Positions 57,481-64,000 of a stretch of 64,000 nucleotides of DNA are shown here, piece after piece. The position numbers were made by a program, and so were the translations under genes. How positions within the stretch are numbered: position 1 is the stretch's first letter; each line of letters begins with the position of its first letter. This stretch comes from Terebella lapidaria. Lineage: Eukaryota; Annelida; Polychaeta; Terebellida; Terebellidae. The stretch spans positions 9,521,001 through 9,585,000 of the forward strand of contig OX424563.1 of NCBI GenBank assembly GCA_949152475.1, in the 5' to 3' direction. The notes under the pieces were generated by a model, which was given only the letters and a program-made list of their open reading frames with translations, was not told the origin of the DNA and did no database searches.

Positions 57481-58403
57481 TGGTTATACAAGTGCTTACA
57501 CAACTAAGAGTTCACTGGACCGTGCAACGTGTAAACATTGGGTAATGGCGGGAGAGAATGTCAAAAGTTGTTGCTACAAGTCACTGAATGTCAATGGATA
57601 TTCACAATCATTCCTTCTGGCACTGACTGAACTCACCACGCAATATGAACCACAGTAGTTTTAGCAGGGCTCATGAAAACTTATATGTTCATATTCCAAA
57701 CGATTTCAACATATTTTGCTATATTCACAGGAGCTTTAGCAAACGTACGTGCTACAGTGCTGCCATCTTTACCATGGCAAATTTGACTTATATCCAGGCT
57801 CTGGGCCACCATCGATGTGACCGATATTGTGGCAAGAAATGCTGTGATAGGAAACTAATATATATGTGAATAAAAGGAATGTTTTGAAGAAAAAACATGA
57901 CTATATCATACTAAATGAAATGCACGAGTCTTCTTGTTTGCGTCGAAGAATAGAAGTACCTGAGAAACGATGTCAAACACCGATATAGGAGTATATTTGT
58001 AAGCTTGAGTACTATGAATATTATAATGGCTATTAGGACAAATGTAAGGTAGCTATTAATACTATGAATATTATTCCGAATATTATTACAAATGTAAGGA
58101 ATTTTGAACTCAGAAAAGAAATTTGATCAGAAAACAGTATAGATCATCATCTCAAATTTACCCACTAGCAAATAATGGTGAATAAATATACACAAATACA
58201 ATGCGTTTTGGGTATTGAGATGAATAATAGTATGGATCATGCATAGTGTCGGTGGATACCTTCAGCGATAATCTGCAGTGAGACCAGGTTTCAGTGAGAC
58301 CGATTTAAACATATTTCTTACCGTTTTTACACTATTTTCAGTCACATGCACCCAGCGATTTCCAATAAATATTTTAGGAAAGCTTGCACCTGACGCGGGC
58401 GAC
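57481..58403. other. Probable LINE 5' UTR remainder, then non-coding DNA
   Basis: 57481 to about 57640 may still be LINE 5' UTR. Beyond that only short frames without motifs are present, including a 74-codon plus-strand frame at 57645-57869. Confidence 0.4.
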
Positions 58404-58448
58404 TTTGAAGATTTAATTACCCAAGGAGAAAGTGGCGCGGTTTACACC
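58404..58448 (+). repeat. Dispersed repeat, diverged copy of 1911-1955
   Basis: Ungapped 45-bp match to 1911-1955. A 67-codon frame (58278-58481) covers it, but no conserved translation was evident. Confidence 0.55.
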
Positions 58449-58884
58449 CGAAGGCGCTCTTGCCCTCACCATAAAAGATGATTGAGCTCGGCATTAAAAC
58501 TGGAGGCAATAGTGCAGGTAATTAGAGCAGTACAACTCGTCACTGCGTTTGATGTCCAGTAAAAGCAGGGCGAGTGACAAAAACATCTACCCATCATTAT
58601 TAGCCATTCCAGGTGACATTTTTATGAAACATCCTATATTGAGATGTGTGAATAAGGTGCCACAAAAAATACTCCATCCATGTGCATAATGTGAATAAAG
58701 GTTCTTCAATCGTTGCCTACCCTGATATTTGCTCGAAGTATAATTATGAAATATTTTTTATTGATTGATTCCTTGAAACTAGCTGAGCTCTGTCCTGAAT
58801 ATTTGTGTTATTTCTTTCTATTCTTCTTACACGTTTCACGTTAACGAAAGCCATCTGGCATCTATATATAGGTGGGGGCGTTGA

Positions 58885-58985
58885 TTCTATTGCACAATGT
58901 TATATTTTACGTTTGCTATTGGCATCATCAAAATCTAGTTGTATTATTTGCTGGTAATAGATTGATACTTACATCCACCCCCTAA
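58885..58985 (+). repeat. Diverged partial copy of the 364-bp tandem unit
   Basis: ATTCTATTGCACAATGTT, ATTGGCATCATCAAAATCT and AGATTGATACTTACAT match the unit at 59901-60715 in the same order. It is an older single copy about 1 kb upstream of the duplicated units. Confidence 0.7.
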
Positions 58986-59900
58986 CATGAAATCCTCCAC
59001 CTGAAAAGTGCAAGAGAATTTAAAGTGCTGACATTTCTTTCCCTTGAAACGGCTGATATATATCTTATTTGTCTCTTATAAATTCATTATTTGTATGGGA
59101 TGTTACCCGTCGTGACATGGACGAGGATCTAATTACTTCTAAATACATCTGGCCGTGAACATGGATAGCACATCGAGGCACCGGGCCTAATGGATGCAAA
59201 ATTTCGTACAGCCCTTCCTTATTAGAAAAACAATGCACAATCAAAACAATGCACAATCGAACCGTTTGCTGTGACCGAACTCCCGAATGATGCACTAGTG
59301 TACATCTTCTCCACTTACTTTGAGGAAAACCACGCTAACTACAACAACAATGCAACTTATACATACTATAGCTAACATTCTGAGATAGATGTCCAATAAA
59401 CTATGATACAGAAGTACATGTAGTCACATGTCTGAGTGACGTAACCGAATAACCCAAAGTACTTGACCTAATCGTACCCCATACAAATTATCCATAATGG
59501 GCATGCCCTGGTGATAAAACATCGACAGCAGCCAACTTTTCATTTACCAAATGATACCCGCTACTGATTTAATGTATGAGAGATTGAGAAGGAGTGTTGG
59601 TTGCGATACACAGCACGATATAATGAAACCATAAAAGCCACTCAATCTCGTGTCCCGCGGCCTCCACGATGAAAACGTCTTCCTTCACAAGTTACTTTCT
59701 TGCACTTGATATCAAGTCGCAAAATCCCATATCATGTTTCTTTTGCTATGACGACTTTCAAGGTACAATATCCACTCAAGATTGTGGATCTTGCAAAAAA
59801 CTTATCATCACGAAAGGCACAGTGAAGACGTGACTTACCGAAATGCTGGAATATTTTATCACATGCAGCTGCAGGCAGGTTACAGGTGTGCAACAATTTT
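58986..59900. other. Non-coding, nothing recognised
   Basis: No supported gene or repeat. A 76-codon minus-strand frame (59065-59295) has no motif. Confidence 0.5.
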
Positions 59901-60715
59901 TATTTGGTCGGGCTTTGTTTCTATTGCAAAATGTTGAATTATACGTTTGTTATTGGCATCATCAAAATCTGACTGTATTGGTGGTAACAGATTGATACTT
60001 ACATTCATACCACTGAGTCGGTGTCACTGCTGACGGACGTTAAATCTGTCCCCGAGGATACCATCAGCTCAGTAGCCTTCGGGCTCGTGATTAGGTACTT
60101 ATGTACTTGTCATATATCTGTTTCATGGGGTTTGTTTCGGATTTCCAAATTATTTTCATAGGTTGTTGGGCAGTTGTATACTAATTCCATCAGGTGTACA
60201 GTAGAAACAACTACATTTAACACACTGTCTGCCCCTGATGACGCCAGTGTGTCTTTGGATAACCTATTTGGTCGGGCTTTGTTTCTATTGCAAAATGTTG
60301 AATTATATGTTTGTTATTGGCATCATCAAAATCTGACTGTATTGGTGGTAACAGATTGATACTTACATTCATACCACTGAGTCGGTGTCACTGCTGGCGG
60401 ACGTTAAATCTGTCCCCGAGGATACCATCAGCTCAGTAGCCTTCGGGCTTGTGATTAGGTACTTATGTACTTGTCATATATTTGTTTCATGCGGTTTGTT
60501 TCGGATTTCCAAATTATTTTCATAGGTTGTTGGGCAGTTGTATACTAATTCCATCAGGTGTACAGTAGAAACAACTACATTTAACACACTGTCTGCCCCT
60601 GAAACTATTTGGTCGGGCTTTGTTTCTATTGCAAAATGTTGAATTATACGTTTGTTATTGGCATCATCAAAATCTGACTGTATTGGTGGTAACAGATTGA
60701 TACTTACATAAACAA
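59901..60715 (+). repeat. Tandem repeat of 364/341-bp units, about 2.3 copies
   Basis: TATTTGGTCGGGCTTTG starts units at 59901, 60265 and 60606. Units are nearly identical. The second ends in CCCCTGAAAC without the roughly 23-bp segment (GATGACGCCAGTGTGTC..) present in the first, which explains the shorter spacing. The third unit stops after GATTGATACTTACAT. The high identity indicates a recent duplication. Confidence 0.88.
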
Positions 60716-60848
60716 ATTATGGAGTCTCGTATTTACATTTTGCTAATTTTTGGTTATTTTCACTGATTAGATAAATTCTTTTCTGTGATAAATAGCTGCA
60801 AAGGCCTGCCTATCTCAAGGACTATGTGACCTAGAGTTAAGTTAGTCA

Positions 60849-61340
60849 TTGGCTACGCCGGGTAAATTAAGTAAATTAAGGTTTAGCCTCGGGAAAACAC
60901 CATATCCCTGTGCACAGGATGTGATAATACTTGAGAATCAGTCTGACGAGTCCATGTACTATTATCCTAATGTATGGCAGATAGATGATGAATCGACCTT
61001 CGTCCCGGACTATGGAGCGGGCCCGAGGAGGATGCTTCCTCAGGAAGAGGAAGGGGCTGCATTCCACATTCGCGGTGTCCATCCATTAGGCACCGCCAGG
61101 AAACATGTTGCAGAGTTCAACTGCCATGGTACATGGAGGCACACCAGTGTTGTTGGTCCTGCCGAATACCATCAAATGGGAGTGGACTGGTGGCGAAATA
61201 CCACTCACCAGAGGCTGAGGAACATTGCAGATTCCCTACTGACGGATGCCAGTCATGACCTTGTGGGCTTGCCTGATGGTGGCCTGCTGCAGGCCACCCA
61301 CCTGCTTTCGTTCGAGGCAATGTGGGACCACGCCTGTTAG
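60849..61340 (+). pseudogene. Unrecognised repeat-encoded protein, copy 1
   Basis: A 163-codon frame from ATG to TAG. I do not recognise the family. Segments YYPNVWQIDDESTFVPDYGAGP, then AAFHIRGVHPLG and LRNIADSLLTDA, then LLQATHLLSFEAMWD have diverged counterparts at 62246-62515 and 62520-62945. Counterparts sit in shifted frames, so at least some copies are broken. Just after the stop, 61359-61466 reads YRRFSLSQASLFTFLGLDQYYDQPLDKRKCSELA, again with partial copies downstream. This could be an exon-derived or transposon-derived gene family. Which frame was functional is uncertain. Confidence 0.4.
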
Positions 61341-61724
61341 TAGTACAAGGTAGCGACATATCGCCGCTTCAGCCTTTCTCAAGCTAGCCTATTCACGTTC
61401 CTGGGATTGGACCAGTACTATGACCAGCCCCTGGACAAGAGGAAGTGCAGCGAGCTAGCGCATTAGCCCCCTGGGAAGTGTTATATCGCATCTTTGCGAC
61501 GTCGACACATATCGCCGCTTTAGACTTTCTCCAGCAAGCCTGCTCACGTTGACGGGAATGGACCAGTACTAGCCTATTCTCCAGCTAGCCTATTCATGTT
61601 CCTGGGATTCAACCAATACTACGACCAGACCCTGGACAAGAGGAATTGCAGAGAGCTAGCGCTTTAGCCTCCTGGAATGTTTTATATCGCATCTTTGCGA
61701 CGTGGAAACCTCGATACCGCTATA
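61341..61724 (+). repeat. Partial repeats of the FSLS..ASL..FLGLD coding segment
   Basis: Three successive fragments (61359-61466, 61503-61572 and 61573-61667) encode variants of RFSLSxASLFTFLGLDxYY and DKRxCxELA. Each is followed by a stop and a TTATATCGCATCTTTGCGACGT block (61480 and 61681), so the segment was locally duplicated with truncations. Confidence 0.65.
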
Positions 61725-62245
61725 CTTAAAACTCAGTCTAACGAGTCCAAATGTAGACGATAACGCAGAAGATACCATGTACCATGCAATTGCAAGCCCA
61801 TGTGTAGTATAGAAGATACTACTCTAGGACCGATCTAACCAGACTAGCATCTTAGCTACTGATGCTAATCTCGTTAGGGACACTGCAGATTCCCCACAAT
61901 ACTTGAGGATTAGTCTAATGAGTCCAAGTGTAGAAGATAATGCAATTCTTACCATGCACCATGCAATTACAAGCCCGTGTGTAGTATAGAAGATACTATA
62001 CTCCAAGACCGATCTAACCAGACTAGCATCTTCCCTACTGATGCTAATCTCGTTAGGGACACTGCAGATTTCCCACAATACTTAAGGATTAGTCTAATGA
62101 GTCCAAGTGTAGAAGATAATGCAATTCTTACCATGTACCGTGCAATTACAAGCCCGTGAGTAGAAGATAAGGCAATACTGTAGGATCAGTCTAACGAGAC
62201 TAGCATCTTCCCTACTGGTGCTAATCTCGTTAGGGACACACAGGT
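61725..62245 (+). repeat. About 179-bp tandem repeat, 2.8 copies, with inverted words
   Basis: TCTAA(C/T)GAGTCCAA.TGTAGA recurs at 61737, 61914 and 62093. Units contain ACCATGCAATT.CAAGCCC, GACCGATCTAACCAGACTAGCATCTT and GATGCTAATCTCGTTAGGGACAC. Within a unit CTAACGAGA/TCTCGTTAG and ACTAGCATC/GATGCTAAT can pair. The overlapping frames on both strands are repeat artefacts. Confidence 0.8.
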
Positions 62246-62515
62246 TCCCTACTGACGGATGCCAACATGGCCCTGTGGGCTCGCCTGATGGTGGGTCTGC
62301 TGGGTCTCTTGATGCAAGCCTACCACCTAGTTTCACTGGAGGCACTGTTGGATAACACTTGTGAACAGAACTGGGTACCGAGAGATCGCTGCTTCAGCCT
62401 CTCTCCAGCCAGTCTACTCACGTTCATGGGATTGGACTGGTACTACAGCCGGCCCATGGACAAGAATATTGCCATCCTTACGAAGCTGACACCTCAAGAC
62501 CGCAATACTTAACGA
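62246..62515 (+). pseudogene. Unrecognised protein family, C-terminal fragment, copy 2
   Basis: A frame from about 62267 reads MALWARLMVGLLGLL, then SLEALLDNTCEQNW, RDRCFSLSPASLLTFMGLDWYY, and SRPMDKN. It joins the two segments that are separated by a stop in copy 1. It is therefore probably closer to the ancestral arrangement. It has no plausible start of its own. Confidence 0.4.
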
Positions 62516-62519
62516 GACC

Positions 62520-62945
62520 ATGGACTACCATCCTGATGTATTGCAGACGGGTGATGAATCGTCCTTCATCCCGGACTATGAGGAGGGACCCGAGGAGGAG
62601 GATTTGGGGGCTGCCGCCCGGCCAAGAAGACGACGAGGAGTGGGCAGCTTTCCACGGCCAGCGATATTTGCATTGACCATTTATCCGGCATCATCAGAAA
62701 AATGTGGCAGAAATTCACCTGATGTGGTACGTGGAGCCACACCGGTGCTGTTGGTTTTGTCCAATGCCATACAATGGGAGTGGACTGGTGATGAAATACT
62801 ACTAGCCAGATGCTAAGGAACACTGCGGATTCCCTACTGACGGATGCCAACATGGCCCTGTGGGTTCGCCTCATGGTGGGTGTGCTGGTTTTCCTGCTGA
62901 AAGCTACCCGCCTAGTTTCACTGGAGGCACTATGGGGCTGCTGGG
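62520..62945 (+). pseudogene. Unrecognised protein family, copy 3
   Basis: Starts MDYHPDVLQTGDESSFIPDYEEGP, parallel to copy 1 but with a different downstream frame. Its DNA aligns along 60950-61320 (CCGGACTATG, ATGGGAGTGGACTGGTG, GATTCCCTACTGACGGATGCC). Insertions and deletions put the second part (LRNTADSLLTDANMALWVRL, at 62810) into another frame. It ends at the junction with the RT element near 62945. Confidence 0.45.
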
Positions 62946-62949
62946 TGAT

Positions 62950-64000
62950 CAAAACTGCCCTAATTTTTATGTGTTCAGAATTTTTGTGTATAAAAGTCGG
63001 ATCATTCAACAAAACGGATATATTCATGTATTCACAGAAATGCAAATGTATAGTCCAGGTTCGGCATCATATTCCACCAAACTTCTCTCTAAACTACTTA
63101 CTAATATATTGTTCAAGATTAAACGCGGTCTCCAAAAATACTGTGGAGCTATTAACTCTAAAATTGGCATAAACCAAATGTGGATATCGAAAAATTCCAA
63201 ATGTTGCAATATCTACAAGCACTTTTTTAAAGTGACGTCTATCGAAAACATTCTTTTCCACTATCTATACTACAATACATAAATAAAGTCTCAACTTCAA
63301 AAGAAAACTTTCACCAGAAAAGGCCAACGTCATTGTCAGTAAATTGTAGTAAAAAATGATACAGCTTATTTTGTAAAAGATGATTCAGATGTTCCATTTA
63401 AAATATGTAAAATATGAATGTTTTTAATATGTTTAATTTCCTGCTTGGTGATATCTTTGTAGAATGTGGTGGTCAAACATTTCAACAAACTATTGGTATT
63501 ATTACTACGAGTATGGGTACAAATTGTTCACCAATATAGGCAGGCATGTTTTTATACTCGTACAATCAGACTACAAGGAGGAGGATCTAAGAATCAAACA
63601 AGTAGCTTTAATTTTCTTTCGATACATAGATAATGTATTGTCATTGAATAATCTTCTTGGTTTTGGTGATTATTAGGAGGTCATATATCCTCAGGAACTT
63701 TAAAACTCTACAGACTCCTCTTATTTCCAACTATTCAGATCTAAGCGTGATTATTTTAATTTTCCCATAGTCAATTTCCCTTTTCCAAGCAGCAGCATTG
63801 CTATGTCGCCAGCATATGGCGTCTCACAACTCATACGCTATTCAATAGTCAGTTGCAGATAGAAGGACTCTGTTCACCGAAGTTCCCAGGTAGTCTCCAA
63901 ACTGCTGTGACAAGGATATGTTTTGCCAAGACTAATAGCTGCCGTCAAGAAATTCTATGGACGTCATCACAATCTGGTTGATAAGTACACTGAAAATGTC
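62950..64000 (+). mobile_element. Reverse-transcriptase retroelement, continues past window end
   Basis: Second copy of the element at 8540-9680, longer at its 5' side. It is continuous with RT blocks up to the last base, so it extends beyond the window. Its start coincides with the end of the unknown-protein copy, near the ATCAAAACTGCCC sequence at 62948. Family assignment as Penelope-like is tentative. Confidence 0.6.
62985..64000 (+). pseudogene. Reverse transcriptase, frameshifted, partial
   Basis: Blocks in order: SASYSTKLLSKLLTNIL and GLQKYC (about 63060-63150), INQMWISKNSK, then after frame changes YFVKDDSDVPFK (near 63370) and GDIFVECGGQTFQQTIGII (near 63450). A catalytic-domain block follows, STSMGTNCSPI-like, with FFRYIDNVLSLNN (63622-63660), where YIDN stands in place of the active-site YIDD. 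Then come DYFNFPIVNFPF, SPAYGV.SQLIRYS and KKFYGRHHNLVDKY at the edge. Multiple frameshifts, stops and the altered catalytic box show a dead copy. The upstream part absent from the 9-kb copy is present here. Confidence 0.7.

Noticed and set aside
60230..60262. Possible hammerhead ribozyme from CTGATGA near 60235 (also 2861 and 8229)
   Set aside because: The required GAAA after stem II and the matching stems I/III are not present.
61824..62345. Frames of 60-84 codons on both strands around 62 kb
   Set aside because: They follow the 179-bp tandem repeat and overlap one another on opposite strands.

Overview
The window is AT-rich eukaryotic DNA of the kind seen in marine invertebrate animals. 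This is inferred from content: CR1/L2-like LINEs with microsatellite tails, a Helentron-type Helitron carrying OTU and endonuclease domains, Penelope-like reverse transcriptase fragments, MITE-sized foldbacks and long tandem arrays. The species cannot be named from the sequence. No host gene is demonstrated with confidence and no rRNA or tRNA gene was recognised. All long reading frames belong to mobile elements.

Layout. 1-8540 has no supported gene and a few dispersed repeats. 8540-9680 is a decayed reverse-transcriptase element, related to a second copy running off the right edge (62960-64000). 9682-12195 is a 5'-truncated minus-strand LINE that carries a 187-bp nested insertion with a 12-bp target-site duplication. 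12196-28698 holds hairpin plus TTTG/TCTG repeat heads, a 200-N assembly gap, and about 17.8 copies of a 906-bp unit that look identical. 28699-31918 holds related repeats, including about 325-bp tandem units. A young plus-strand LINE with one in-frame stop (31919-34083) interrupts these units. 34084-39015 is a mosaic of minisatellites, microsatellites and a palindrome-rich foldback.

39016-45912 (minus) is one uninterrupted 2298-codon Helentron gene: 23-residue charged repeats, Cys-rich region, OTU protease, HUH/Y2 Rep, Pif1-like helicase and EEP endonuclease. Upstream of its start codon, at 46574-46712, are two tandem stem-loops with compensatory stem changes. 46960-50165 has splice-flanked exon-like pieces on the minus strand but no coherent gene. 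50634-51952 holds three foldback/MITE-like elements. 53300-54612 is a 339-bp tandem array, related to the 30-32 kb array, with perfect RFX X-box palindromes. It abuts the 5' half of a LINE (54602-57426, minus) whose ORF1 appears to end in an IMPACT-N-like domain. 58404-62945 contains dispersed and tandem repeats and fragments of an unrecognised protein family.

The elements act independently. What links them is nesting, shared repeat families at distant sites, and tandem amplification. The strongest leads are the 906-bp array, the covarying hairpins, the ORF1/IMPACT-N fusion and the intact Helentron.
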